Source: UBA8914 sp034002905 (lineage in GTDB: Bacteria; Pseudomonadota; Alphaproteobacteria; UBA9219). Taken from it: DNA of 64,000 nt. The translations under genes were made by a program, and so were the position numbers. Shown piece by piece: positions 25,331 through 34,645 of this stretch; the stretch's first letter is position 1; each line of letters starts with the position of its first letter. The stretch is taken from the NCBI GenBank assembly GCA_034002905.1, contig JAVEZQ010000001.1, positions 62,001 through 126,000 on the forward strand. The letters run 5' to 3'. The notes below the pieces were generated by a model. That model searched no databases. It worked only from the letters and a program-made list of their open reading frames with translations, and was not told the origin of the DNA.

Positions 25331-26614
25331 ATGAAAGTCTTGGTGATCGGATCAGGTGGCCGCGAACATGCTTTGTGCTGGGGGATTGCGAAGTCTCCAA
25401 TGTGCAGCAAGCTTTTTTGCGCCCCAGGCAATCCGGGCATTGAATCTGTTGCGACCTGTCTGCCGATTCTAGTAGATCAGATCGAGGAAATCGTTGATGC
25501 TTGCAAGAATTTTGAAATCGACTTTGTGATGATTGGGCCGGAAGTGCCTTTGACGCTCGGTCTTGCCGATGCGTTGCGAGCAGAAAATATCGTCTGCTTT
25601 GGCCCGACAAAAGCTGCAGCACGTCTTGAGGGGTCCAAAGGTTTTATGAAGGATCTTTGCAAGAAAAAAGGCATTCCCACAGCCGCCTATGAACGTTTTG
25701 CCGATGCCGCGAAGGCCAAGGCCTATGTCAAAGCCCAAGGCGCGCCGATCGTTATCAAAGCCGATGGCCTTGCCGCAGGCAAAGGCGTAACGATTGCCCA
25801 GACGATTGAAGAGGCAATCAGCGCGATTGACGAGGCGATGGTCGGCGGGGCCTTTGGCGATGCTGGTAGGGAAATTGTGGTTGAAGAGTTTATGACTGGC
25901 GAGGAGGCAAGTTTTTTTGCTCTTTCCGATGGTAAGACAGCTCTGTTTTATACAACGGCGCAGGATCACAAGGCCGTGTTTGACGGCGATAAGGGCCCGA
26001 ATACTGGTGGGATGGGGGCATATTCACCTGCGCCCAATGTCGATGACGCCATGCGCGACCGTGTGATGAAGGAAATTATCCTGCCAACTGTTGAGGGAAT
26101 GAACGAAATGGGCTGTCCCTTTACGGGGATGCTTTATGCGGGTCTGATGATTACATCAACGGGTCCAAAGTTGATTGAATACAATGCGCGCTTTGGTGAT
26201 CCTGAAACGCAAGTGATGATCCCGCGCATGAAGTCGGATCTTTTGTCCATTCTTTATGCCGCAAGCAAGGGTATGCTGGGTGGGATCGAGATGAAGTGGG
26301 CTGACGAAACGGCCCTGTGCGTTGTGATGGCCGCAAAAGGGTACCCCGGCGCCTATGAAAAGGACAGTGTGATCGCTGGGCTTGATGAAGCGAATCAGAT
26401 CGAAAATAGTGTCGTTTTTCATGCGGGAACAGCACGCAACGACAAGGGTGAGATCGTTGCCAATGGCGGACGCGTTTTGGGCGTGACGGGCTGGGCAGAC
26501 GGGATCGTCGCCGCACAGAAAAAGGCGTACGAAACGGTTGCCAAAATCAACTGGTCAGAGGGCTTCTGTCGCTCGGATATCGGTTGGCGTGCCATAGAGA
26601 GGGCCAAGGGATAG
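25331..26614 (+). CDS. purD: Phosphoribosylamine-glycine ligase
   Basis: GAR synthetase, second step of de novo purine synthesis: ATP-dependent joining of 5-phosphoribosylamine and glycine. 427 residues, normal length. N-terminal MKVLVIGSGGREHALCW; ATP-grasp core with VIKADGLAAGKGV and EASFFALSDGK; the GARS signature RFGDPETQVMIPRM near residue 295. The C-terminal domain ends SEGFCRSDIGWRAIERAKG. It is divergent from xseA and convergent with tadA across about 270 bp of non-coding DNA. Confidence 0.96.
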   Translation: MKVLVIGSGGREHALCWGIAKSPMCSKLFCAPGNPGIESVATCLPILVDQIEEIVDACKNFEIDFVMIGPEVPLTLGLADALRAENIVCFGPTKAAARLEGSKGFMKDLCKKKGIPTAAYERFADAAKAKAYVKAQGAPIVIKADGLAAGKGVTIAQTIEEAISAIDEAMVGGAFGDAGREIVVEEFMTGEEASFFALSDGKTALFYTTAQDHKAVFDGDKGPNTGGMGAYSPAPNVDDAMRDRVMKEIILPTVEGMNEMGCPFTGMLYAGLMITSTGPKLIEYNARFGDPETQVMIPRMKSDLLSILYAASKGMLGGIEMKWADETALCVVMAAKGYPGAYEKDSVIAGLDEANQIENSVVFHAGTARNDKGEIVANGGRVLGVTGWADGIVAAQKKAYETVAKINWSEGFCRSDIGWRAIERAKG

Positions 26615-26882
26615 AAATATATCCCAGCGTCAGAAGGTATTCCTTTTGCTTTCGAGGGTAAATTAGAGCTTCTGCGACCTATGAACCTCCTATCTTCCGG
26701 AATCCCCTCTAGACAGCCTCTGTTTGAGGTCTGGATGAGGTGTGAGAAGCTTTTCAGACGTCTTGGCTACTCCCCTAGCTTAGGAATTATATCCCCCTTA
26801 AATCTCTTCTATAGGCTTATATGGCTATATTAAGCAATATAGTTAATATCCTGCTCTTTTTGCTCCGGCAAGCCTGCTTCCA

Positions 26883-27338
26883 TTAAAAGTTTAAGTTGCG
26901 TCTTTCTTGAAAGAAGCGTTGAAGCAATGTGCCGCAACGCGTTTCCTCGATGCCGCCTATAACTTCGGGACGAAAGAGGCAAGTGGTCTGCTGATAAAAA
27001 CGCGCGCCGTGATCGACGCCGCCGCCCTTGGGGTCGTAGGCTCCAAAGAAAAGACGACGGATGCGCGCAAAGCTGATGGCCGCCGCGCACATCGTGCAGG
27101 GCTCAAGCGTGACATACAGATCGCATCCTGTCAGGCGAGGGGAATGCATGAACGCCGCCGCTTTACGCAAGACAAGAATCTCGGCATGGGCCGTCGGGTC
27201 GGCTAGTTCTTCGGTTCGGTTCCCTGATTGGGCAAGAACAGTTCCTTCGGGAGAAACAAGTACGGCGCCGACGGGAACTTCGCCGCGTGCAGCGGCTTTT
27301 TCGGCCTCTTCAAGGGCAAGAAGCATAAAATCAGTCAT
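26883..27338 (-). CDS. tadA: tRNA-specific adenosine deaminase
   Basis: Deaminates A34 to inosine in tRNA-Arg(ACG) (151 residues). The zinc/catalytic motif HAEILVLRKAA carries the His and the proton-shuttle Glu, and PCTMCAAAISFARI the two Cys ligands. The region LFFGAYDPKGGGVDHG is typical of TadA. ATG 27338 has GAGG at good spacing; an in-frame TTG at 27344 adds two residues only. It is divergent from the rluB-like gene, starts 34 bp apart. Confidence 0.94.
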   Translation of the reverse strand: MTDFMLLALEEAEKAAARGEVPVGAVLVSPEGTVLAQSGNRTEELADPTAHAEILVLRKAAAFMHSPRLTGCDLYVTLEPCTMCAAAISFARIRRLFFGAYDPKGGGVDHGARFYQQTTCLFRPEVIGGIEETRCGTLLQRFFQERRNLNF

Positions 27339-27372
27339 AGGCAACCTCTTTGAGAAAGGCTAGAGTAGCAGG

Positions 27373-28140
27373 ATGAAAGATGAAACTGAAACGAAAACAT
27401 TTGAAGGCGAGCGCATCGCCAAGTTTCTTGCACGTGCTGGTGTGGCATCACGGCGGGCCTGCGAACAATTGATCGAAGATGGACGTATCGCTGTGAATGG
27501 GAAGATTATTCGCTCTCCGGCGCTCAATGTGACAAGCGAAGATCATATTACGTTGGATGGCGAGGATGTGGCTCAGGCCGAAGAAACACGGGTCTGGCGT
27601 TTCCACAAGAAAGCGGGCTGTTTGACAACCAATAAAGACCCGAAAGGTCGTCAGACAGTCTTTGATCTTATCCCGTCTGGGTTACCACGTTTAGTGACGG
27701 TCGGGCGGCTTGACTACAATACGGAAGGCCTTCTCCTTTTGACCAATGATGGCGAGTTGGCGCGGCATCTGGAATTGCCGAAGAATGCGTGGCTCCGTCA
27801 TTATCGCGTGCGTGTGCATGGCCATGTCAATGAACGCAAGCTGAAGGAATTGGAGAAAGGCGTCACGATAGATGGTGTCATTTATGAACCCATTAAAGCG
27901 ACGCTTGAAGAAACGCAAAGCGAGGGAGCCAATAACTGGCTCAATGTTACGATCCGTGAGGGAAAAAACCGCGAAGTTCGCAAAGTGATGGCTCATCTGG
28001 GCCTTGATGTTACGCGGTTGATCCGTGTTTCCTTTGGTCCATTTCAATTGGGCAAGCTACCCCGCGGCCATATTCAGGAAGTGCCGCGACGTGTACTTAA
28101 AGAGTCCTTGGGCGGGTTTTTTGCGAAGAAAGAATCCTGA
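27373..28140 (+). CDS. rluB: Pseudouridine synthase, RsuA/RluB family
   Basis: Ribosomal RNA pseudouridine synthase of 255 residues. An N-terminal S4 RNA-binding domain (RIAKFLARAGVASRRACEQLIEDGRI, by its ends) covers residues 15-75. The catalytic domain contains GRLDYNTEGLLLLTNDGELA with the nucleophilic Asp, and the motif REGKNREVRKVMAHLG. Best fit is RluB (23S U2605) or a close relative; RsuA/RluE cannot be excluded by reading alone. The stop is immediately followed by the rsmD start (TGAATG), as usual in alphaproteobacteria. Confidence 0.9.
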   Translation: MKDETETKTFEGERIAKFLARAGVASRRACEQLIEDGRIAVNGKIIRSPALNVTSEDHITLDGEDVAQAEETRVWRFHKKAGCLTTNKDPKGRQTVFDLIPSGLPRLVTVGRLDYNTEGLLLLTNDGELARHLELPKNAWLRHYRVRVHGHVNERKLKELEKGVTIDGVIYEPIKATLEETQSEGANNWLNVTIREGKNREVRKVMAHLGLDVTRLIRVSFGPFQLGKLPRGHIQEVPRRVLKESLGGFFAKKES

Positions 28141-28770
28141 ATGCGGATAACGGGCGGGACATTACGAGGACGCCCCTTACAGGCTCCAGATGGGGAGACA
28201 ACACGTCCAACGAGTGATCGTGTGCGCGAAGCACTCTTTAATATCCTCGCTCATCACGATTGGCACGAGTCAAGTGGGGGCCTTGTCTGTGATGATCCGC
28301 TAAAAGGCGCACGTGTGCTTGACGCTTTTGCCGGAACGGGAGCGCTTGGGATTGAGGCGATATCACGTGGAGCATTTGAGGCTCTTTTTCTTGAAAAAGA
28401 TCGCAAGGCTCTTGTTGCCCTCAACGCGAATATCGAGAAAATGGGTATTTCTTTAGCCTGTCGGGTTTTCACGGCTGATGCAACGCGTCCTTTGATCAAA
28501 CAAGGTCTGGAACCGTGCAGCCTGATCTTTCTGGACCCGCCATATGGGAAGGGCCTTGCCGAACAGGCTTTGGTGGCGGCGGCCGTGCTTGGTCTTGTTG
28601 GTCAGGGAGCGCTTATTGTTCTGGAAACGGCGAAGAAGGAGGCTGGAAACTTGCCAGAATCTGCCCGCGCTTTGCTTTCCCGCACCTATGGAGATACGAC
28701 CCTCCATTTTTATGCATGGGATGATGGATTTACTTCCGGTCAAAAAGTTTGTGAAGGTCAGAAAGACTAA
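28141..28770 (+). CDS. rsmD: 16S rRNA (guanine966-N2)-methyltransferase
   Basis: SAM-dependent methyltransferase of 209 residues modifying G966 of 16S rRNA. It begins MRITGGTLRGRPLQAPDG and has RPTSDRVREALFNIL. The SAM-binding motif is RVLDAFAGTGALGIEAISRGA, and the catalytic motif IV is FLDPPYGKGL. It is directly adjacent to the rluB-like gene without a gap, so translational coupling is likely. The last 41 bp overlap the 3' end of convergent mutL. Confidence 0.95.
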   Translation: MRITGGTLRGRPLQAPDGETTRPTSDRVREALFNILAHHDWHESSGGLVCDDPLKGARVLDAFAGTGALGIEAISRGAFEALFLEKDRKALVALNANIEKMGISLACRVFTADATRPLIKQGLEPCSLIFLDPPYGKGLAEQALVAAAVLGLVGQGALIVLETAKKEAGNLPESARALLSRTYGDTTLHFYAWDDGFTSGQKVCEGQKD

Positions 28771-30568
28771 GCTCGACGTAAGTTGGACGCCCGTGATTGC
28801 ATTGCCCCGTATTGGGCGTACTTTCCATTTGGCGCAAGAGCGCATTCATCTCGTCAACATTCATCTTTCGACCTGATCTTACGGAGCCATGACAAGCTAT
28901 CGTTGCGCATAAATGTTCCAACTTATCTTGTAAGGTTCGCGTTTCTCCATGATCGGCTAGCTCTTCGGCAAGATCTTTAAGGAGGCCTTTGATGTCGATT
29001 TTCTCAAGCATCGCAGGAACCTCACGCACCAGTACGGCACCGCCAAAAGGTTCGATAACGAGACCAAGCTTCTCGAATTCTTGAGCGAAAGATAGCAGAT
29101 GACGACTTTCGCTTTCTTTGAGGTCGATGACTTCGGGAAGAAGGAGGATTTGGCGTTTGATGTTGCCTTTGGCCATTTCCGCTTTCATTTTCTCATAAAC
29201 AATGCGTTCGTGGGCGGCATGTTGATCGACAATGACAAAACTCTCTTCTGTCTGGGCGAGGATATAAGTACCATGAATTTGCGCTACAGCACCACCTAGG
29301 CGCCCTGTTCGGGCTACTTGTTCGGGCGGGAGAGTCGCTTCGGTTGTGCGAACGGATGGCGGCAAAGAAGCCGTGAGTGATAAATTTTCCGCAAAACCAG
29401 TAATATCTGACGCGCGCATTGATATAGCGTTTTGATATGTTGCCGGACGAAGAGAAGAGGTGGGTTGGTGCAAGCTGTAAGACGAAGGGGGTTGTTGCCG
29501 CTGAGATTGTTCAACCGACATCGCCGAAAGGGCCTGAGGCGCAAGGCTGTTGGTTGTGAATTGTGCTCCTTTTGAGAGAGCATCTCTTAGTCCCGCAACG
29601 ATCAACCCGCGAACGTGCGCACTGTCACGAAAACGAACTTCTGCTTTGGTTGGGTGGACATTCACATCAACATCCCGTGTCGGGACACTTAAGAAGAGAA
29701 CGACGGCAGGATGGCGACCTCGCGGCATCAAGTCACCGTAGGCGCCACGTAGTGCGCCGAGGATAAGCTTGTCTTTGACAGGACGATTATTCACAAATAA
29801 ATATTGTTGGCGTGTTGTAGGCCGGTGCCATGTGGGCAAGCCAGCATAGCCTTCGAGGCTTATGCCGTTTCTTTCATATGACAGGGAAACGGCATTGGCC
29901 ATGAAGTCTTGGCCCAATATAGTGCCAAGGCGCTCCCGCAACGCTGCTTCTTTGTCGAGCAAGCCCGCAGGCGCGCCGAAAGAGACGGGTTTCTTGTCAT
30001 CCTCTTGCAACGAGAAGCTGATGAACGGATAAGCCATGGCAAGCCGTTCGATCATCTCGCGGGCTGCATCTGTTTCTGCACGCATCGACTTCAAAAATTT
30101 CAATCGTGCTGGCGTTGCAAAGAAGAGATCGCGAACCTCAACAACGGTGCCTTGTGCCGTTGTCGAAGGTTTGATGGGAAAAACCTCGCCGCCCTCAATT
30201 GTCAGTTGCCATGCATCATCAGCGCCCATTTTTCGTGAAGAAATAGACAAGCGCGACACGGCACTGATAGAAGGAAGGGCCTCGCCGCGAAAGCCGAAGC
30301 TTTGAATATTCCATAGATCTTCATCTGGAAGCTTGGACGTTGCGTGGCGTTCGATGGAAAGGGCCAGTTCTTCAGCCGTCATGCCTTCGCCATTATCCGC
30401 GACACGGATAAGAGCCTGCCCACTTTCTCGCAGCAAGATGTCGATATGGGAGGCGCCAGCGTCGAGCGCGTTTTCAACAAGTTCTTTGAGTGCGGCTGCG
30501 GGCCGTTCGACAACTTCCCCGGCCGCTATGCGATTGACAAGCTGTTCGGAAAGGCGACGTATTTTCAT
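28730..30568 (-). CDS. mutL: DNA mismatch repair protein MutL
   Basis: Mismatch-repair ATPase/endonuclease of 612 residues. The GHKL ATPase N-domain has IAAGEVVERPAAALKELVENALDAGA (by its ends IAAG and DAGA), DNGEGM and the FRGEALPSI motif. A low-complexity linker spans about 345-420. The C-terminal dimerisation domain contains the endonuclease metal-site motif DQHAAHERIVYE, plus ACHGSVR and CNHGRPT, so it should nick DNA, as expected for species without MutH. Its start overlaps the stop of the glycosyltransferase gene by 4 bp (ATGA), and its 3' end overlaps rsmD. Confidence 0.96.
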   Translation of the reverse strand: MKIRRLSEQLVNRIAAGEVVERPAAALKELVENALDAGASHIDILLRESGQALIRVADNGEGMTAEELALSIERHATSKLPDEDLWNIQSFGFRGEALPSISAVSRLSISSRKMGADDAWQLTIEGGEVFPIKPSTTAQGTVVEVRDLFFATPARLKFLKSMRAETDAAREMIERLAMAYPFISFSLQEDDKKPVSFGAPAGLLDKEAALRERLGTILGQDFMANAVSLSYERNGISLEGYAGLPTWHRPTTRQQYLFVNNRPVKDKLILGALRGAYGDLMPRGRHPAVVLFLSVPTRDVDVNVHPTKAEVRFRDSAHVRGLIVAGLRDALSKGAQFTTNSLAPQALSAMSVEQSQRQQPPSSYSLHQPTSSLRPATYQNAISMRASDITGFAENLSLTASLPPSVRTTEATLPPEQVARTGRLGGAVAQIHGTYILAQTEESFVIVDQHAAHERIVYEKMKAEMAKGNIKRQILLLPEVIDLKESESRHLLSFAQEFEKLGLVIEPFGGAVLVREVPAMLEKIDIKGLLKDLAEELADHGETRTLQDKLEHLCATIACHGSVRSGRKMNVDEMNALLRQMESTPNTGQCNHGRPTYVELSLSDLHKLFDRK

Positions 30569-31608
30569 CGAGTCTTGATTTCAAGATTGAATAATTTTTC
30601 CCATGCTGCGGCAACCTTGTCCCAAGGAAGTGTTTCGCGCGTGTAAGCGCGAGCGGCATCATGTTGCGTACGCCACAACGCATCGTCGTTTAGAAGTTCA
30701 AGAACAGCAGAGGCAAACCCCGCCTCGTCTTCGCGCAGGAATCCTGTTTTGCCATCAATCACGCGCTCTTTAAGTGAGCCAATTCCTGCAGTAATCAACG
30801 GAACACCAACGGCTTGTGCTTCTGCTGCTGCGAAACAGAATGTTTCGCCAAGGTCGCCGCGATAGAGCATGACGCGGCTTTCCTGCATGGCTTCGGCAAG
30901 TTCGTTTTTTGGCAGGGGATGATGAAGCGTGACGCCAAACCGTGCATAATCGTCAATTGAGGCAAGCGCTTTGTCGAGTTTATCATCGCGTCGAGAACCG
31001 TAATTGCTACGTCCGGCGTAGATGTGGAGCTGCGCCTCTGGCATTTTGGGGAATATCTGCTCGGCCCAGACTTTCAGAACCCAGTCCAGATGACGTCGAG
31101 GATTTGACAAAAAGATCGCGTTGGGTTGTGGCGGTGTCGGCTGCTCGGGCGCATCAATAAAAGGCTCGCCAACGCCGTGTGGGATTATGGCTGAAGAGAA
31201 AAGGGGAATCCAACGCGGCCATGTATCACGATGATAGCGTCCCAGAAAAATGACTTTGGGCCTATGGACAAGATAGGGGAGAAGGTGACGAGGCTTTCTC
31301 AGATATTTGGCTGGCCCGTGCATCCACAGAGCCTTTTTTGATCCGGAGACATATGGAAAAAGCTTGGCCACGCAATTAGAAATTAACAGATCATAATGCT
31401 CGCCCCACGGTGTGAGAAGTGGTCGATAAAGCACTTCGTAATGTTTTTCATCAGAAGACACCATGCCATGAACTGTTACATGATGGCCGCGCGCAGCCAG
31501 TGTTTCTGCAAGCATTACGGTTGCTGTCTGAATGCCGCCTAAGGGGCCGCTGCGCAAGGAGGCGCCTGTAAAGGGAAAGCTGTCGTCGAGAAAGGCAATT
31601 TTGGCCAT
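30565..31608 (-). CDS. Glycosyltransferase, GT4-like
   Basis: GT-B glycosyltransferase of 347 residues. The N-domain begins MAKIAFLDDSFPF, then a glycine-rich acceptor loop GPLGGIQTATVMLAETLAARGHHV (by its ends). The C-terminal donor domain shows the GT4 pattern GETFCFAAAEAQAVGVPLITAG, with Glu residues that contact the nucleotide sugar. Substrate and product are not identifiable; surface polysaccharide or glycolipid synthesis is plausible. A longer upstream frame to 31728 overlaps the pentapeptide gene and is not preferred. The gene lies 4 bp after that gene and overlaps mutL by 4 bp. Confidence 0.85.
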   Translation of the reverse strand: MAKIAFLDDSFPFTGASLRSGPLGGIQTATVMLAETLAARGHHVTVHGMVSSDEKHYEVLYRPLLTPWGEHYDLLISNCVAKLFPYVSGSKKALWMHGPAKYLRKPRHLLPYLVHRPKVIFLGRYHRDTWPRWIPLFSSAIIPHGVGEPFIDAPEQPTPPQPNAIFLSNPRRHLDWVLKVWAEQIFPKMPEAQLHIYAGRSNYGSRRDDKLDKALASIDDYARFGVTLHHPLPKNELAEAMQESRVMLYRGDLGETFCFAAAEAQAVGVPLITAGIGSLKERVIDGKTGFLREDEAGFASAVLELLNDDALWRTQHDAARAYTRETLPWDKVAAAWEKLFNLEIKTR

Positions 31609-31612
31609 AAGC

Positions 31613-32881
31613 TCAGCTCTCCATGTTCTGTCGAATATAGTCATATTGGCTTTGCGTTGCGCGAAGCCCTGAAATTTGTGCCGATTTAAAACAGGCGCCC
31701 GTAATATCGCTTCCCAATAGGCTGGCATTACGAAGATCTGCTTTTGAAAAGTTGACCTCTCGCAAGTTCGCGCCGTAAAGATTGGAATAACGTAATTTAC
31801 ACGAGGTCATGTTGGTAGGAACGGTGCGCCCGCTGCTGATTTCCAAAGGCTGGAGTTTGATGCCTTGCATGTTGGCATTACAGAGGTTGGCATTATGGAA
31901 ATCCGAGCCTCGCATGTCCGCCGAAGTAAAGTTCGCGTGCCTTAAATCGGTGTCGCGCAGGTCAGCCACTTGAATTTGCGTATCCGAGAAGTCAAGGCCA
32001 ACCATAACGGCACCTTGTGCCTGCATCATACTTAGACAAGAATGGGCAAATGAAGTTGCGCCCCGCAGGTCAAAACCGTTAACCTGTAAACGTGCACCGT
32101 TCTTGCCGTCACTTCCCAACCACATGAGGTGTTGGCGCAAGAGATCGGCAAGCGGGCCTGATAGATCTTTGATCGTCGGTCCTGTCGGTGTTTCAGTGAG
32201 AGCGCCTTCGGTGCAGGCTTCGGTTAGTTTGGTCGCTGTCGTTGTGACATTGATTAAGATTGCATCGCGGAGGTTAGCTCCCTTGACATCACACATGCTC
32301 AGGTCGGCATCTGTCAGATTGACGCCACTCATATTCACGCCTTGCAGATTGGCGCGGACAAAGCGACAGCCTCGCATGGTGGCATCGCTAAAATCGCAGT
32401 TATTGGCGACAGCACCGGAAAGCTTTGCGCTGGAAAGATTGGCGCCACTAAGGTCTGCAACACCTGATCCGCCGGAAAAGGAAAGCTCGGTCATTCCCGG
32501 TATCATCAATTTGCCATCAGGTTCGGACATCGTCCCTTCGCGCAAATCGACGCCCGTCATATCGGCATTGACCAAGAGTGCTCCTCGCAGGCACACCCCG
32601 CGTAAATCGGCACGCACGAGGCTTGAGTTGTGCAAATTGGCCAAACGTAAATCGGCGCTAAAGAGCGTTGTATAATCAAGGCGAGTGTCTTCCATATTAC
32701 ACTGGCAAAGCAAGGCACCAGTTAAATCGGCATGGGAGAGATCATGTCCTGAAAAGTTCAGGCCTGTAAGATCGTGATGTGATAATATCGCGCGCGCACC
32801 ACCCATGCGCGCAACGCGAAACATGGTGTGTTTCTGGATGATTTCATTGAGTGTTGTTTGGTCAATCCTTACTAACTTCAT
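31613..32881 (-). CDS. Pentapeptide-repeat protein
   Basis: Protein of 422 residues built almost entirely from A(D/N)LXX pentapeptide repeats (for example SHADLTGALLCQCNMEDTRL, LRLANLHNSSLVRADLRGV, SGVNLTDADLSMCDVKGANL), predicted to fold as a right-handed quadrilateral beta-helix. The first about 25 residues (MKLVRIDQTTLNEIIQKH) are non-repetitive, and a helical break occurs near residues 215-250 (LADLLRQHLMWLGSDGKNG). No signal peptide is seen. Functions in the family are diverse; some members mimic DNA against gyrase, but nothing here proves that. It overlaps the upstream LD-carboxypeptidase gene by 4 bp. Confidence 0.9.
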   Translation of the reverse strand: MKLVRIDQTTLNEIIQKHTMFRVARMGGARAILSHHDLTGLNFSGHDLSHADLTGALLCQCNMEDTRLDYTTLFSADLRLANLHNSSLVRADLRGVCLRGALLVNADMTGVDLREGTMSEPDGKLMIPGMTELSFSGGSGVADLSGANLSSAKLSGAVANNCDFSDATMRGCRFVRANLQGVNMSGVNLTDADLSMCDVKGANLRDAILINVTTTATKLTEACTEGALTETPTGPTIKDLSGPLADLLRQHLMWLGSDGKNGARLQVNGFDLRGATSFAHSCLSMMQAQGAVMVGLDFSDTQIQVADLRDTDLRHANFTSADMRGSDFHNANLCNANMQGIKLQPLEISSGRTVPTNMTSCKLRYSNLYGANLREVNFSKADLRNASLLGSDITGACFKSAQISGLRATQSQYDYIRQNMES

Positions 32882-33834
32882 GACGTCACCATAAGCTCAC
32901 ATTGATTATTCTGGATTGTAACCATTGCTTCAGCCCCGACAGGCATCGTCACTAGCCCGGATCCGTGACCAATAGGTAGATCAAAGAAAACGGGCACATG
33001 CTGCGGGATATTGTCCATGATTATTTGAATCAGGCTGCGGCCATAACGGGTGTGAACCATAGGATCAAGATCGGGCTGATCGTCCAATATGCCGACCATT
33101 TCGCCGACGAGAAGGGCGGTGATGTTTTGGAGCTTTCCAGCAAGGCGCAGATGATTGATCATACGCTCTATTTTATAGAGAGGTTCTTGGACATCCTCAA
33201 GAAGGAGGATCACATTTTCGTCGGGCCATTCATAGGGTGTACCGAGCAGGGAAGAAAGAACCGAAAGATTACCGCCGAAAAGCTGACCTTGCCCGGTGCC
33301 CTCCCGTGCTGCGGTGGCTAAAGCCCTTGCCTGAAAAGTTCTTTGTAAAGTCTTTGCCGGTGAGGCAACGGTCTCCAACATGTCACGTGTAACGCGATCC
33401 GCACATCGCGGATCGACAAGATAGGAGGCCGTCGGGCCATAGTAGGTAATCACCCCTGTTTGGGTCGTGATCGCGTTCAGGAGGCCAGTCACATCGGAAA
33501 AACCAATAAGCGGCTTGGGATGGGCCTTGATGATCTCGTAATCCAGCAGATCAAGAAAATAGGTCGCGCCAGTGCCGCCACGTGCGCACAGGATGGCCTC
33601 GATTGAAGGATCAAGGAAAGCGCGCATAAGGGCATCGGCGCGCTCTTGGTTTGTTCCGGCGAGCACTCCCGCGCGGGCAAAGTTTTGTGGATCTACGACG
33701 AGTTCGTGTCCAAAGGCCTTGAAAAGTCCCTTTGCCGTATCAATAACGTCAGGTTCCAGCCAGCGAGAGGGGGAGATAAGCGCAATCTTTCCCGCAGAGG
33801 GAAGAAGGGGGCGTTTGGATAGGATCGGTGCCAT
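32878..33834 (-). CDS. LD-carboxypeptidase (S66 family, LdcA/MccF-like)
   Basis: Serine peptidase of 318 residues. The N-terminal ALISPSRWLEPD and the block ILCARGGTGATYFLDLLDYE are typical of S66. The nucleophile lies in GFSDVTGLLNAI (Ser), the Glu in LLLEDVQEPLYKIERMI, and the His in GHGSGLVTMPVGA. In known relatives it trims the terminal D-Ala from murein tetrapeptides during recycling, or cleaves microcin C. No signal peptide, so cytoplasmic. First gene of a run LD-carboxypeptidase, pentapeptide protein, glycosyltransferase, mutL linked by overlaps or short gaps. Confidence 0.9.
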   Translation of the reverse strand: MAPILSKRPLLPSAGKIALISPSRWLEPDVIDTAKGLFKAFGHELVVDPQNFARAGVLAGTNQERADALMRAFLDPSIEAILCARGGTGATYFLDLLDYEIIKAHPKPLIGFSDVTGLLNAITTQTGVITYYGPTASYLVDPRCADRVTRDMLETVASPAKTLQRTFQARALATAAREGTGQGQLFGGNLSVLSSLLGTPYEWPDENVILLLEDVQEPLYKIERMINHLRLAGKLQNITALLVGEMVGILDDQPDLDPMVHTRYGRSLIQIIMDNIPQHVPVFFDLPIGHGSGLVTMPVGAEAMVTIQNNQCELMVTS

Positions 33835-33983
33835 AGGAATATTGTCACAAGATGTTCGGGGGCGAATCGATATAACCTACACAAATTTCTAGCCCTTGTC
33901 TTTCTTTGATGGCGTGTTACAAAGGCATTGTTTTGCGAGCGGGAAGAGTCCCGCCCTAACGCTTATCCAAAAAAGGGGGTTTT

Positions 33984-34640
33984 ATGTCGTCGCTTCCCGC
34001 TTGTGCGCCCAAGGTTGCTGCTGCTCTTGTTGAAATTGGTGCCGTTGGTGTTCGGGCCAACAATCCTATCACCTTTAAGTCAGGTATCGTTTCCCCGGTA
34101 TATGTGGACAATCGTATTCTTCCTTCCTTTCCTGACCAGTGGCGCATTGTGGTTGAGGGGTTTAAGGCCCTGATCGACGAAAAGGGAATAGCCTTTGATA
34201 CCCTTGCTGGCGTTGCGGTTGGGGGCGTTCCTCACGCTTCGGCTCTTGGTTTTTTGATGAACCGTCCTTCCTTATTTATTCGCAAGGAAGCCAAAGGGCA
34301 TGGCACGGGCAAGCGCGTCGAAGGCGGGAATGTTGAAGGTAAACAGGTTCTTCTGATCGAGGATCTCATTACGACAGGCGGCAGCAGCCTTTCGGCAGTC
34401 GAGGCTCTACGTGAAGAAGGAGCAAAGATCGACACGACGGCCGCGATCGTAACCTATGGTTTTGTCGAGTCGGTTAAGGCTTTTGCCGAAGCCAAGATTA
34501 CGGCCTATGCCTTGACGGATTTTCCCACCATCCTGAAGGCCGGGTATGATATGGGCAAGTTCTCGGCTGACGAAAAAGCTATTGTCGAGGACTGGCTTTC
34601 TGACCCCCATGGTTGGGGCGACCGCCGCAAAGCGTCATAG
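33984..34640 (+). CDS. pyrE: Orotate phosphoribosyltransferase
   Basis: Converts orotate and PRPP to OMP in pyrimidine synthesis (218 residues). Substrate-loop region IRKEAKGHGTGKRVEGG; PRPP-binding motif VLLIEDLITTGGSSLSAVEAL. N-terminal AVGVRANNPITFKSGIVSPVYVDNR is typical, shown by its ends. A GCGGG-AAGAGT-CCCGC hairpin lies about 35-45 bp upstream of the start without a T tract. It is convergent with hisD, 5 bp apart. pyrC is elsewhere in the window (61-62 kb). Confidence 0.95.
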   Translation: MSSLPACAPKVAAALVEIGAVGVRANNPITFKSGIVSPVYVDNRILPSFPDQWRIVVEGFKALIDEKGIAFDTLAGVAVGGVPHASALGFLMNRPSLFIRKEAKGHGTGKRVEGGNVEGKQVLLIEDLITTGGSSLSAVEALREEGAKIDTTAAIVTYGFVESVKAFAEAKITAYALTDFPTILKAGYDMGKFSADEKAIVEDWLSDPHGWGDRRKAS

Positions 34641-34645
34641 TCGAT

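Noticed and set aside
26615..26882. Possible non-coding RNA between purD and tadA
   Set aside because: There is an AT-rich hairpin (CTATATT-AAGC-AATATAG at 26825-26842) and a weak AGAC/GTCT stem, but no recognisable RNA family or promoter-terminator pair.
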